NCBI GenBank assembly: GCA_009925045.1
Contig: RFQK01000015.1
Span: 1-15,150 of the forward strand
Reading direction: 5' to 3'
DNA length: 15,150 nucleotides
Origin: Methylococcaceae bacterium
Lineage (GTDB): Bacteria; Pseudomonadota; Gammaproteobacteria; Methylococcales; Methylomonadaceae
Part shown: positions 1-8,385 of the stretch, one piece after another
Position numbering within the stretch: position 1 is the stretch's first letter
Layout of the letters: each line of letters opens with the position of its first letter
Program-made: the position numbers and the translations under genes
The notes under the pieces: generated by a model
What the model was told of the DNA's origin: nothing
The model's input: the letters and a program-made list of their open reading frames with translations, nothing else
Database searches by the model: none

Positions 1-1748
1 ATGGCGATGCCGCTTTTGCCGGTCAAGGCATCGTAATGGAAACCTTAAACATGTCTGAAACCCGGGCGTTTTATACCGGTGGTACCGTGCATATTGTCAT
101 CAATAATCAAATTGGTTTTACTACCAGCAATCCTTTTGATGCGCGTTCCACTTTGTATTGTACCGATGTGGCCAATATGATTCAGGCGCCGGTGTTTCAC
201 GTCAATGGTGATGATCCCGAAGCGGTGGTGTTTATCACTCAGCTCGCTATGGATTACCGCATGAAATTTCATAAAGATGTGGTTATCGATTTGATTTGCT
301 ACCGTCGTCATGGTCATAACGAAGCGGATGAACCTGCTGCGACACAGCCGATGATGTATCAAAAAATCAATGCCCTAGCGACCACACGCCAACTCTATGC
401 CCAGCAATTAATTGATCAAGGCGTCAGCAATGAAAACGAGGTTCAGCAATTAGAAAGTGACTATATCAAAGCCCTGACTCAGGGTGAGATTGTTTCCCGC
501 CCAGTCTCTGAAATTCGACATAATCCTTATGCTAAACGTTGGGAGCAATTCTTAAACCAGCCTTGGGATTTGGAATGTAAAACAGCGATTAGCCTCGACA
601 CCCTTAAATTGTGTAACGAGCGTTTGCACGCGCTTCCTCAAGGTTTTCGTTTGCACTCGCGTGTCGAAAAAGTCATGACTGATAGAAATCTGATGACGGA
701 AGGCCAGTTGCCCATTGACTGGGGTTATGCGGAAGTAATGGCCTATGCCAGTTTAGTCTATGAGGGGCACCATGTACGTTTAACAGGACAAGATGTTGGA
801 AGAGGCACTTTCTCACACCGACATGCCATTCTATTAAACCAAGATACGGGCGAAAATTTCATCCCGTTGCGCAAACTGACGAATAAGCAAGGCAGAATGC
901 AAATCTATAACTCCCTGTTATCGGAAGCGGGCGTTCTGGGGTTTGAATACGGCTATAGTGCCACTGATCCAAATACTCTGGTGATCTGGGAGGCTCAGTT
1001 TGGTGATTTCGCCAATGGGGCTCAGGTCGTCATCGATCAGTTCATTAGCTCAGGTGAAACCAAATGGGGACGACTGAGTGGTTTAATCATGTTATTGCCT
1101 CATGGTTTTGAAGGCCAGGGACCTGAGCATTCATCTGCCCGCTTAGAGCGTTATATGCAACTCTGTGCAGACCAAAACATTCAGGTTTGCACACCGACCA
1201 CGCCCGCCCAAATATTCCATTTAATCAGACGTCAGCAATTACGCAATTACCGTAAGCCCTTAATCGTGATGAGTCCTAAAAGCCTGTTACGTCACAAACT
1301 GGCTGTGTCGACATTAGAAGAACTGATCGCTGGGCAGTTCCAACCCATTATTGGGGAGATTGATCCAATAGATCCCCAGCAAGTGAAACGCCTAATCCTC
1401 TGTGGTGGCAAAGTGTATTATGACTTGCTGGAAAGCCGCCGTCAGGATGATTTGCAACATATTGCCATTGTGCGCATTGAGCAACTCTATCCCTTCCCAG
1501 TTGAATACTTCAAGCATGAATTAGCTAAGTACCCGCAATTGCAAGAAGTCGTTTGGTGTCAGGAGGAACCTAAAAATCAAGGTGCCTGGTATCAAAGTCG
1601 TCATCATTTTGTGGATAATATAGATCCTCAGATTAAACTGAGTTATGCGGGGCGTGTAGCTTCGGCCGCACCTGCGGTTGGTAATTACAAAACCCATATC
1701 AGCGAACAAAAAGCCGTCGTGCAAAGTGCTTTATACGGAAACCCCTAA
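1..1748 (+). CDS. sucA: 2-oxoglutarate dehydrogenase E1 component (3' part; 5' end outside window)
   Basis: This is the thiamine-diphosphate-dependent E1 subunit, which decarboxylates 2-oxoglutarate and passes the succinyl group to the lipoyl arm of SucB in the TCA cycle. The frame is open from base 3 and reads GDAAFAGQGIV straight into the Met at 36, so that Met is internal and not a start. About 581 residues are visible, against roughly 930 in the full E. coli protein. Recognisable family segments are INNQIGFTTS (TPP/metal region), RLTGQDVGRGTFSHRHA, EAQFGDFANGAQ and LPHGFEGQGPEHSSAR, all in the expected order and ending at the usual C-terminus. The stop is followed by a good ribosome binding site for sucB (AAGGA, 1747-1751), so the two are surely co-transcribed. 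No defect is seen in the visible part. Confidence 0.96.
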   Translation, partial: GDAAFAGQGIVMETLNMSETRAFYTGGTVHIVINNQIGFTTSNPFDARSTLYCTDVANMIQAPVFHVNGDDPEAVVFITQLAMDYRMKFHKDVVIDLICYRRHGHNEADEPAATQPMMYQKINALATTRQLYAQQLIDQGVSNENEVQQLESDYIKALTQGEIVSRPVSEIRHNPYAKRWEQFLNQPWDLECKTAISLDTLKLCNERLHALPQGFRLHSRVEKVMTDRNLMTEGQLPIDWGYAEVMAYASLVYEGHHVRLTGQDVGRGTFSHRHAILLNQDTGENFIPLRKLTNKQGRMQIYNSLLSEAGVLGFEYGYSATDPNTLVIWEAQFGDFANGAQVVIDQFISSGETKWGRLSGLIMLLPHGFEGQGPEHSSARLERYMQLCADQNIQVCTPTTPAQIFHLIRRQQLRNYRKPLIVMSPKSLLRHKLAVSTLEELIAGQFQPIIGEIDPIDPQQVKRLILCGGKVYYDLLESRRQDDLQHIAIVRIEQLYPFPVEYFKHELAKYPQLQEVVWCQEEPKNQGAWYQSRHHFVDNIDPQIKLSYAGRVASAAPAVGNYKTHISEQKAVVQSALYGNP

Positions 1749-1759
1749 GGAATTAAACC

Positions 1760-2947
1760 ATGAGTTTAGACATTCTCGCTCCTGTTCTACCCGAGTCCGT
1801 AACCGATGCCACCTTAGTGGTCTGGCATAAAAAAACCGGCGACTGGGTAACAGCGGGGGAAAACTTAGCTGATTTGGAAACCGATAAGGTGATACTGGAA
1901 GTACCTGCCCCGGAATCCGGCATCTTACAAGCCATTCAGGTTCAGGGCGGCGAAATTGTTGTCGCTGGTCAAATTCTGGCCCAACTCGAAGTCCGCGAGG
2001 AGAAACCACTGCCAGCCCATGCACTGAGCGGAACTGACAAACCCGTCAGCCCTTCGGTCAGACGTCTGCTGGCGGAAACCGAACTGGACAGTGAAACGAT
2101 ACAAGGCACGGGTAAAAATGGTCGAATTCTCAAAACCGATGTCTTGGATTATATTCAACAGCATGCTGAAGCGGAGGTAGCAGCCTCAGCCAGCAATCCC
2201 ATCGACTCTGGCGCTCTTTCTTCCCTAACAGGAAGTATCGGGAGTTTGCGTCCAGAACAAAGAGTGCCGATGACGCGTCTCAGAGCACGCATTGCTGAAC
2301 GCTTATTGCAGGCGCAACAAAACGCTGCCATGTTGACCACTTTTAATGAAGTGAATTTGAAAGCAGTGATTGATTTACGCAATCAGTATAAACAACGTTT
2401 TGAAGACAAACACGCCATAAAATTAGGTTTTATGTCGTTCTTTGTTAAAGCCTCTATCGAGGCTCTGAAACGTTTTCCGGCTATCAACGCGTCAATCGAT
2501 GGCAATGACATCATTTATCACGGCTATTACGATATTGGGATTGCAGTGACCACACAACGTGGTTTGATTGTGCCGATTCTGCGTGATGCAGATCAGTTGG
2601 ATTTTGCCGGGATTGAAAAAGGCATACAGGATTTTGGTAGTAAAGCCCGTGCAGGCTCCATCAGCGCCGAAGATTTAAGTGGCGGCACTTTCACGATTAC
2701 CAACGGCGGTATTTTTGGTTCTATGTTGTCCACACCCATTCTGAATCCTCCGCAATGTGCCATACTGGGCATGCATGCCATTAAAGACAGACCGGTTGTA
2801 GAAAATGGTGAGATTGTCATTCGTCCTATCATGTATTTGGCACTTTCCTATGATCACCGTTTAGTTGATGGCAAAGAAGCGGTCCAGTTTTTAGGGGTTA
2901 TTAAAGAGTGCTTGGAATCACCTGCGCACTTATTACTCAACATTTAA
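1760..2947 (+). CDS. sucB: Dihydrolipoyllysine-residue succinyltransferase, E2 of 2-oxoglutarate dehydrogenase
   Basis: E2 forms the core of the 2-oxoglutarate dehydrogenase complex and transfers the succinyl group from its lipoyl lysine to CoA. The 395 residues match the family length (E. coli about 405). Residues 1-78 are the lipoyl domain, with the lipoylated lysine K43 in [11 protein letters not shown] short linker (79-95) follows, then a peripheral-subunit-binding domain at about 96-130 (VSPSVRRLL...[13 protein letters not shown]). The catalytic acetyltransferase-type domain runs from about 165 to the end, with the active-site motif HRLVDG (H366, D370). The start is supported by AAGGA 8 nt upstream. 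It lies 11 nt after sucA. K43 is the substrate of the LipB/LipA pathway encoded at 5697-7267. The E3 subunit and sucCD are not in the window downstream of it. Confidence 0.97.
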   Translation: MSLDILAPVLPESVTDATLVVWHKKTGDWVTAGENLADLETDKVILEVPAPESGILQAIQVQGGEIVVAGQILAQLEVREEKPLPAHALSGTDKPVSPSVRRLLAETELDSETIQGTGKNGRILKTDVLDYIQQHAEAEVAASASNPIDSGALSSLTGSIGSLRPEQRVPMTRLRARIAERLLQAQQNAAMLTTFNEVNLKAVIDLRNQYKQRFEDKHAIKLGFMSFFVKASIEALKRFPAINASIDGNDIIYHGYYDIGIAVTTQRGLIVPILRDADQLDFAGIEKGIQDFGSKARAGSISAEDLSGGTFTITNGGIFGSMLSTPILNPPQCAILGMHAIKDRPVVENGEIVIRPIMYLALSYDHRLVDGKEAVQFLGVIKECLESPAHLLLNI

Positions 2948-2961
2948 TTTTTTAATATCAC

Positions 2962-3153
2962 ATGTCAATCAAGCTTGGTTTGAATCTGTTGCGTCAATCC
3001 TGGAAGCAATTGAATGGTGAAGCTGAATATGAACGATATTTAATTCATTGGCAGGCAGAGCATAGCCAGCATCCTGGCCTGCCTTTGACACGTAAACAAT
3101 ATTTTGCTGCTCTCACTGAACGTAAGTGGAACGGGATTAAACGTTGTTGCTAG
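2962..3153 (+). CDS. YbdD/YjiX-family small protein (DUF466)
   Basis: This 63-residue protein resembles E. coli YbdD and YjiX. Shared features are the N-terminal basic helix, the segment YERYLIHWQAEH (compare YDNYVEHMRVNH), a central P-L/M-T..(Q/E)(Y/F)F block, and a C-terminal Cys-Cys directly before the stop. This family is usually found just downstream of the peptide/pyruvate carbon-starvation transporters CstA/BtsT; its biochemical role is not known to me. Here it starts 14 nt after sucB and no transporter of that type is nearby, so it probably rides on the suc transcript. No clear Shine-Dalgarno sequence precedes the ATG. Family assignment is from pattern recall and moderately sure; function is not assigned. 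Confidence 0.75.
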   Translation: MSIKLGLNLLRQSWKQLNGEAEYERYLIHWQAEHSQHPGLPLTRKQYFAALTERKWNGIKRCC

Positions 3154-3165
3154 CCTTTTTTTGCA

Positions 3166-3190
3166 TTTTGCTTTAGCCTGAAAGCCAAAA
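3166..3190 (+). terminator. Weak hairpin after the YbdD-like gene
   Basis: TTTTGCTTT and AAAGCCAAAA form an AT-rich stem of about 9 bp with one bulged C and a 6-nt loop, just before the AI-2E family gene. It is preceded by a T-run (3155-3162) but not followed by a convincing U-tract. It could be a weak attenuator or end of the suc transcript, or chance in AT-rich spacer DNA. Confidence 0.2.
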
Positions 3191-3206
3191 TAATTATTAC
3201 AACGCC

Positions 3207-4319
3207 ATGACTAAAAGCACCGATTTCTCAAATCTGACCTTTCTCAGAAACTGGTTTCAACGTTTCTTGCCCAACTCACAAGTCGTTGCTTTAGCGATGA
3301 TATTACTCGTCGGCTCAGCTTTGATTTATTGGCTGTCTGGCCTGCTGACTCCAGTATTCGCATCGATTGTCATAGGTTATTTACTCGAAGGCTTAGTTGG
3401 GCGCATCGAACAGCGTCAATTGCCGCGCCTGCTGGGTGTCTATCTGGTGTTTTCCTTATTTTTGACAGCCTTGGGCTTTGTGCTGTTTGTTTTACTCCCC
3501 ATGGTGTCCAGCCAGACCGTTGAGCTGATTCAACGGATTCCGGAAATCGCCTTTAGCATTCAAACTGAAATCATGCGTTTGCCGGAAAAACACCCGGAGT
3601 TTTTTTCGGATACCCGGATTAACGAATTTATGTTCGCCATTCAACAAGATTTGCTCGGCTATAGTCAGAACATTTTGTATGGATCCGCGCAATCCGTTGC
3701 GGGCTTGGTCAGTGCCATCATTTACCTGTTTTTAGTTCCGATGATGGTGTTTTTCTTTTTGAAAGACAAACGCATCATTTTAGATTGGTTAAAACAATTT
3801 CTGCCCAGCGACCGCAGCTTAAGCATCGCGGTCTGGCAAGAAGTTGATTTACAAATTGCCAATTACGTACGCGGCAAATTCCTAGAAGTCTTTATTCTCT
3901 GGTCCAGCAGTTATCTGACCTTTATGTTGCTGGATCTTAATTACGCCATGTTACTCGCGGTATTGATGGGTTTATCGGTCGTCATTCCCTATGTAGGAGC
4001 AACCCTTGTTACCTTTCCGGTGATTGGCGTGGCGTATGTGCAATGGTCAGGCAGTAGCGGCGATGAGTTTATGTATTTGGTGATTGCTTATTCATTGATC
4101 CAAGCCATAGACGGGGTCGTACTGGTTCCCTTGTTGTTTTCTGAAGCCGTCAATTTGCATCCCATTGCCATCATAGTAGCAATTTTATTTTTTGGCGGGA
4201 TTTGGGGATTTTGGGGGGTATTCTTCGCCATCCCACTGGCCACACTAGTCAAAGCAGTTTTGACAGCATGGCCACGCGGCACCAGTATTACCAGCAGTAC
4301 TGGCAGTCACTCCTTATAA
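3207..4319 (+). CDS. AI-2E/PerM-family membrane transporter
   Basis: A 370-residue polytopic inner-membrane protein of the AI-2E (PerM/YdiK/TqsA) family. Hydrophobic segments are at about 26-60 and 70-95, then a soluble central region (about 100-150) with charged residues. Further membrane spans follow at about 170-195, 230-265, 290-312 and 318-355. The late segment NLHPIAIIVAILFFGGIWGF followed by GVFFAIPLATLVKAV is the most characteristic family signature. Members have been linked to autoinducer-2 export, Na+/H+ antiport and other transport, so the family name does not prove quorum sensing and no lux/lsr gene is nearby. A clear Shine-Dalgarno is not seen. Its stop overlaps the 3' end of the opposing PhoH gene by 6 bp. 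Substrate is unknown. Confidence 0.88.
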   Translation: MTKSTDFSNLTFLRNWFQRFLPNSQVVALAMILLVGSALIYWLSGLLTPVFASIVIGYLLEGLVGRIEQRQLPRLLGVYLVFSLFLTALGFVLFVLLPMVSSQTVELIQRIPEIAFSIQTEIMRLPEKHPEFFSDTRINEFMFAIQQDLLGYSQNILYGSAQSVAGLVSAIIYLFLVPMMVFFFLKDKRIILDWLKQFLPSDRSLSIAVWQEVDLQIANYVRGKFLEVFILWSSSYLTFMLLDLNYAMLLAVLMGLSVVIPYVGATLVTFPVIGVAYVQWSGSSGDEFMYLVIAYSLIQAIDGVVLVPLLFSEAVNLHPIAIIVAILFFGGIWGFWGVFFAIPLATLVKAVLTAWPRGTSITSSTGSHSL

Positions 4320-5654
4320 ATTTTCCGAAGCAAAATCTGCTAAACGCGAACGCTCACCTCTGCGCAAGGTGATATGGGCGCTATTCGGCCAGTGTTTAAA
4401 TCTGTCGACAACATAGGTCAAACCTGAACTGATCGCAGTCAGATAAGGCGTATCGATCTGAGCCAGGTTACCAATGCAAATGATTTTGGTTCCCGGACCC
4501 GCGCGGGTGATTAAGGTTTTTAATTGCTTGGGTGTCAAATTCTGGGCCTCATCAATAATCAAATACCGCGACAGAAAGGTACGTCCCCGCATAAAGTTTA
4601 ATGATCGAATCTTTACCCGATTCATGACGAAAGCGCCCATCCATGGGGCCATTTTTTCTTCTTCAGTCCCCGGTAAAAAGCCAATATCTTCACCCACTGG
4701 CATGGTTTCCCGAGTCATGATGATCTCTTGATAGGCTTTTTGTTCCAGGGTCAGCGATAAACCCGCGGCTAAGGCTAATAATGTTTTGCCTGTACCCGCT
4801 GAACCCAGCAAAGTAATAAAATCAACATCGTTATCCAACAATACATTGAGAGCAAAATTTTGCTCGCGATTTTTGGCACAAACACCCCAAACGCTGTGTG
4901 ACTTGGAACGGTAGTCATCTAGCAATCGCAATACCGCAGTTTCACCATCGCAGGATTTGACAATAGCCTCGAACCCGGACTCGGTGCCCATGTAGAGATA
5001 TTGATTGGGATGCCATTCACGGACTATGGGACTGTGAATACGGTAAAAGGTTTTACCATTTTCCTGCCAGGAATCCATTTTGCCGCCATGCACATTCCAA
5101 AAATCGATATCCAGTTCCTCGGCACCGCTATACAAAAGATCAATATCATCAATGGTCTGATCGTTATGATAATCCTCCGCGCTAATCTGTAACGCAGCGG
5201 CTTTGATACGCATATTGATGTCTTTGGACACCAAAATTACTTCGACGTCAGGAAATTCCTTAGACAGCGCTAAGACGATGCTTAAAATAGAGTTATCGGC
5301 GATCTGCCCAGGCAAATCAGGTGGTAACAAATGGGATAACTGATGCGTTTGAAAAAACAAACGGCCTTGAGCAGGTAATTCGTTATTCAGACCATTCACG
5401 AGTTTGGAGAGTGGTAAACCGTCTTGTATGCTCTTTTGATCCGCATCACGAATTAATTCGTCTAAAAAGCGGCTAACTTGTCTGACATTACGGGAAACGT
5501 CCGACATTCCTTTTTTACCGTGGTCTAATTCTTCCAAGACCACCATGGGGATAAAAATATTGTGTTCCTGAAACCGAAACAGCGCCGTTGGATCATGCAT
5601 TAAGACATTAGTGTCTAAAACGAACAGTTTTTTTCCCACAAATTGAATGTTCAT
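4314..5654 (-). CDS. PIN domain-PhoH ATPase fusion protein
   Basis: This 446-residue protein has an N-terminal PIN nuclease fold (FVLDTNVLMHD with acidic D14, then VVLEELDHGKKG at about 38-48) and a C-terminal PhoH-type P-loop NTPase. Walker A is GSAGTGKT (284-291) and Walker B is LIIDEAQ (D368, E369). This is the long PhoH2/YlaK-type architecture; family members couple ATP-driven RNA unwinding with RNase activity, but the cellular role is poorly defined. The start is supported by AAAGGA 5-6 nt upstream of the ATG. It is the last gene of the dacA-lip cluster, 42 nt after lipA and in the same direction. Calling it phosphate-starvation inducible would be unsupported here: no Pho box or pst/pho gene is seen. 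No antitoxin gene accompanies it. Confidence 0.93.
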   Translation of the reverse strand: MNIQFVGKKLFVLDTNVLMHDPTALFRFQEHNIFIPMVVLEELDHGKKGMSDVSRNVRQVSRFLDELIRDADQKSIQDGLPLSKLVNGLNNELPAQGRLFFQTHQLSHLLPPDLPGQIADNSILSIVLALSKEFPDVEVILVSKDINMRIKAAALQISAEDYHNDQTIDDIDLLYSGAEELDIDFWNVHGGKMDSWQENGKTFYRIHSPIVREWHPNQYLYMGTESGFEAIVKSCDGETAVLRLLDDYRSKSHSVWGVCAKNREQNFALNVLLDNDVDFITLLGSAGTGKTLLALAAGLSLTLEQKAYQEIIMTRETMPVGEDIGFLPGTEEEKMAPWMGAFVMNRVKIRSLNFMRGRTFLSRYLIIDEAQNLTPKQLKTLITRAGPGTKIICIGNLAQIDTPYLTAISSGLTYVVDRFKHWPNSAHITLRRGERSRLADFASENL

Positions 5655-5696
5655 AGCATCCTTTTGTTATTAAGAGACAAACCCGCTTGCAAGATT

Positions 5697-6659
5697 CTAA
5701 GAGCCTAACATCCCTGCTGCTTGCAAATCAGCATGATAAGAAGAACGGACTAAAGGACCACTGGCGACTTGTTGAAAGCCCATCGCTTTAGCTTGGTCAG
5801 CATAAAACTGGAATTGATCAGGGTGGATATATTCACGTACAGGCAAATGCGATTTACTGGGTTGCAGATATTGACCCAAAGTCAGCATACTGACGTCATG
5901 AGCCAACATATCCGCCATAACCTGCAGAACTTCCGCCTGCGTTTCGCCGATACCCAGCATCAGGCCTGACTTACTGGGCACCTGGGGATTGAGGCTATGA
6001 TGCTCTCTGAGCAATTGCAGTGAAGTCAAATAATCCGCACCCGGCCGGGCTTCCTTATACAATCTGGGCACGGTTTCTAAATTATGATTAAACACATCGC
6101 AAGGCTGAGTGCCGAGTAATGCCAGAGCCTGTTCTTGTCTGCCCCGAAAATCGGGCACCAAAATTTCAATCCGGGTTGCGGGACTGAGCGCACGGATTTC
6201 CGCAATACAGGCTGCAAAATGTCCTGCACCACCGTCTCGTAAATCGTCACGATTGACCGAAGTAATCACCACATACTTCAGACCCATGTCCTGAACAGTG
6301 CGCGCCAGATTAAGCGGTTCATTGACATCGAGTGCCTGGGGTTTGCCATGCGCCACATCGCAAAATGGGCAGCGACGTGTACACAAGTCGCCCATAATCA
6401 TGAAAGTAGCTGTACCGTGCGAAAAACACTCACCCAAATTAGGACAAGCCGCTTCCTCGCAAACACTATGCAGACTGTTTTCCCGTAATGATTGCTTGAT
6501 CTGATTGATTTTATCGCCAGCAGGCAAACGAATGCGTATCCAATCCGGTTTGCGTAATAAGGTATCGGGTTTTTCGACTTTGATGGGAATGCGTGACAAT
6601 TTGTCATCATTCCGAAGATGGGTTTCAGGTGTGGAGCGTGAGAGCGCCTCTAACTTCAT
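5697..6659 (-). CDS. lipA: Lipoyl synthase (radical SAM)
   Basis: LipA inserts two sulfur atoms into octanoyl groups already attached to lipoyl domains, using S-adenosylmethionine and two 4Fe-4S clusters. The auxiliary-cluster cysteines are C67, C72 and C78 ([12 protein letters not shown]). The radical-SAM motif is C93-x3-C97-x2-C100 (CTRRCPFC). The C-terminal serine ligand motif RSSY is at 305-308. At 320 residues the length is normal and all key residues are present. The ATG overlaps the lipB stop by 4 nt (ATGA), which implies translational coupling with lipB and fixes the start. Its product completes the cofactor needed by SucB encoded at 1760-2947. Confidence 0.98.
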   Translation of the reverse strand: MKLEALSRSTPETHLRNDDKLSRIPIKVEKPDTLLRKPDWIRIRLPAGDKINQIKQSLRENSLHSVCEEAACPNLGECFSHGTATFMIMGDLCTRRCPFCDVAHGKPQALDVNEPLNLARTVQDMGLKYVVITSVNRDDLRDGGAGHFAACIAEIRALSPATRIEILVPDFRGRQEQALALLGTQPCDVFNHNLETVPRLYKEARPGADYLTSLQLLREHHSLNPQVPSKSGLMLGIGETQAEVLQVMADMLAHDVSMLTLGQYLQPSKSHLPVREYIHPDQFQFYADQAKAMGFQQVASGPLVRSSYHADLQAAGMLGS

Positions 6660-7267
6660 GCTTCAATTGCCTTGAGTATTTGCTGAATGATGGGAACCGC
6701 TAGTTCGTGATTATGCACATTAACACCCAGATCCGCTAGTTGGGTAACCGCTAATCCACTATAACCACAGGGATTGATGTCACCAAATGGTGCCAAATTC
6801 ATGGCGTTATTGACACTAAGCCCATGATAACTAAAGCCGGATTTAATTCTTAAACCTAAAGAAGCTATTTTCTTTTCTTCGACGTAAACACCGGGTGCTT
6901 TAGCCTGTGCATAGGCGGTAATGCCATATTGCCGCAAGGTATGGATCACCGCTTGTTCCAGTACCGTCACCCACTGTCTAGGCCCCCATCCCAAGCGTTT
7001 GAGATTAATCAATGGATAAATCACCAATTGTCCGGGGCCGTGATAGGTGATTTGCCCTCCCCTATCAGTGTTCACCACTGGAATGGTGGTCGATACCAAC
7101 AGGTGTTCGGTTTTTCCATTTAGCCCCAAGGTATACACCGGCGGATGTTCAGTAATCCAAAGTTGGTCGGGCGTGTCCTCTTGACGGTTGAGGCTGAATT
7201 CAAGCATTTGCGCCCAGACCGTTTCATAGTCTTGCAAGCCCAAAAACTTTAGTTGTGTGGATGACAC
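6656..7267 (-). CDS. lipB: Octanoyl-[ACP]:protein N-octanoyltransferase
   Basis: LipB moves octanoate from acyl carrier protein onto the lipoyl-domain lysine of E2 subunits and GcvH, the step before LipA. The 203 residues contain the signature [17 protein letters not shown] (69-85), the catalytic lysine K133 in [11 protein letters not shown], and the catalytic cysteine C167 in INPCGY. The start is GTG at 7267. Two in-frame stop codons (TAA TAA, including that of ybeD) lie two codons upstream, so no earlier start is possible and the homology begins right there. No Shine-Dalgarno sequence is visible, so translation probably depends on ribosomes finishing ybeD 9 nt upstream. It overlaps lipA by 4 nt. 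Confidence 0.97.
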   Translation of the reverse strand: MSSTQLKFLGLQDYETVWAQMLEFSLNRQEDTPDQLWITEHPPVYTLGLNGKTEHLLVSTTIPVVNTDRGGQITYHGPGQLVIYPLINLKRLGWGPRQWVTVLEQAVIHTLRQYGITAYAQAKAPGVYVEEKKIASLGLRIKSGFSYHGLSVNNAMNLAPFGDINPCGYSGLAVTQLADLGVNVHNHELAVPIIQQILKAIEA

Positions 7268-7276
7268 GCGTGATTA

Positions 7277-7549
7277 TTACAAAGCCATTAACACATCAGG
7301 ATGATCCGTCAATCCCTGATAGATGGCATCAAGCTGTTCCCGACTTCTGGCTTCAATCATCACCGTCACTGCAGTATAGGTACCTGCCTTGCTGGGACGC
7401 GTAGTAACCGCTGATTCGCTGAGATCTGGTACATGTTGTCGGACAATCTCGACCACGACCATATCGAAATCAACGGCACTTTTACCCATCGCCTTAATGG
7501 CAAACTGACAGGGAAATTCAAGCAAGGATTCTGTGGGGTTTTCGCTCAT
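7277..7549 (-). CDS. ybeD: YbeD family protein (DUF493)
   Basis: A 90-residue protein of the YbeD/DUF493 family, with the expected opening LLEFPCQFAIKAMG, the central VVEIVRQHVPDL and the C-terminal LDAIYQGLTDHPDVLMAL. The fold is an ACT-like alpha/beta sandwich in known structures; a regulatory, possibly lipoate-related role has been proposed because it sits next to lipB in many genomes, but the function is unproven. The ATG overlaps the stop of the transaminase gene by 4 nt (ATGA), and the ybeD stop is 9 nt from the lipB GTG. The position between dacA/dat and lipB matches the order known in other gammaproteobacteria. Confidence 0.93.
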   Translation of the reverse strand: MSENPTESLLEFPCQFAIKAMGKSAVDFDMVVVEIVRQHVPDLSESAVTTRPSKAGTYTAVTVMIEARSREQLDAIYQGLTDHPDVLMAL

Positions 7550-8385
7550 GCTAAAGAAAGTTTATAGGTTTGGAACAAGTGATCTAAACGCTCCCAAACC
7601 GGGCCAGGTTTACCGTTGCCGACCGCAACGCCATCGCACTCGATAATCGGCACGATTTCGCGTGTGGAACTGGCTACCCAGATTTCCGTCGCTGATCGCA
7701 GTTCTTCCAAACCAATATTGGCTTCACGGAACGGAATTTCGTTGGCAGCGGCAATTTCCAAGATCACATCACGGGTGATACCCGGCAAGATATGGTGACT
7801 TTTAGGGGGCGTTACCAGTACCCCGTCAATCACCGCAAATACATTGCTGGCAGCACCTTCTACTACATGACCATCACGAACCAATAATGCTTCAGCACAA
7901 TTTTCATCCAAGGCTGCCTGACGCAATAAAATATTACCCAACAAGGTAATGGCTTTAAGATTGCATAATTGCCAACGATTATCATCCAGTGTCAGGGCTT
8001 TAACCCCGGTTAAACGACCTGCAAAAGGTTTAATCTCGGAACACATCGCAAAAATGGTCGGCACGATCTGTTCAGGAAAACCATGATCACGTTTGGCGGC
8101 ATAACCACGTGTTACCTGCAGATAGATGTACTGATCTTTGCTGTTATCCAGCATAGGCTGAAATATTGCTTTCCAGTCAGCTAAAGTCTGCGACACAGGT
8201 AAACGAATACCGGCCAAACTGTTATTCAGGCGCTGAATATGATCTTCTAAGCGAAATAATTTGCCTGCATAAGCCGGTATCACTTCATAAACACCGTCAC
8301 CAAATAAGAAACCACGATCCAAAACAGATACTTTGGCCTCGGCTAATGGCAAAAATTCGCCATTTAAATACACTAAATCAGCCAT
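7546..8385 (-). CDS. dat: D-amino-acid transaminase (class IV, PLP)
   Basis: A fold-type IV PLP aminotransferase of 279 residues. The Schiff-base lysine is K144 (NLKAITLLGN), the conserved glutamate is E176 (VEGAASNVF), and the N-terminal block VSVLDRGFLFGDGVYEV is intact. The pattern RGYAAKRDHGFP (R93, R99, H101) matches the carboxylate-binding arginine and histidine of D-alanine transaminases, favouring D-Ala/D-Glu exchange over branched-chain or 4-amino-4-deoxychorismate activity. Context agrees: the upstream dacA releases D-alanine from peptidoglycan, and this enzyme could interconvert it with D-glutamate. It overlaps dacA by 1 nt (TAATG) and ybeD by 4 nt. Substrate preference is inferred. 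Confidence 0.9.
   Translation of the reverse strand: MADLVYLNGEFLPLAEAKVSVLDRGFLFGDGVYEVIPAYAGKLFRLEDHIQRLNNSLAGIRLPVSQTLADWKAIFQPMLDNSKDQYIYLQVTRGYAAKRDHGFPEQIVPTIFAMCSEIKPFAGRLTGVKALTLDDNRWQLCNLKAITLLGNILLRQAALDENCAEALLVRDGHVVEGAASNVFAVIDGVLVTPPKSHHILPGITRDVILEIAAANEIPFREANIGLEELRSATEIWVASSTREIVPIIECDGVAVGNGKPGPVWERLDHLFQTYKLSLA

Noticed and set aside
36..1748. A complete gene starting at the ATG at 36
   Set aside because: The frame is open upstream to the window edge and the residues before this Met match SucA, so it is an internal methionine of a truncated gene.
1521..2382. Several open frames antisense to sucA/sucB, and similar ones opposite phoH, lipA and recD
   Set aside because: They lie wholly within well-supported genes, have low-complexity or unlikely compositions, and lack ribosome binding sites and recognisable domains.
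3207..4319. A quorum-sensing locus, from the AI-2E family name
   Set aside because: Family members transport varied substrates and no luxS, lsr or sensor gene is in the window.
4314..5654. A toxin-antitoxin system based on the PIN domain
   Set aside because: The PIN domain is fused to a PhoH ATPase in a housekeeping operon and no small antitoxin gene precedes it; this is the widespread PIN-PhoH architecture.
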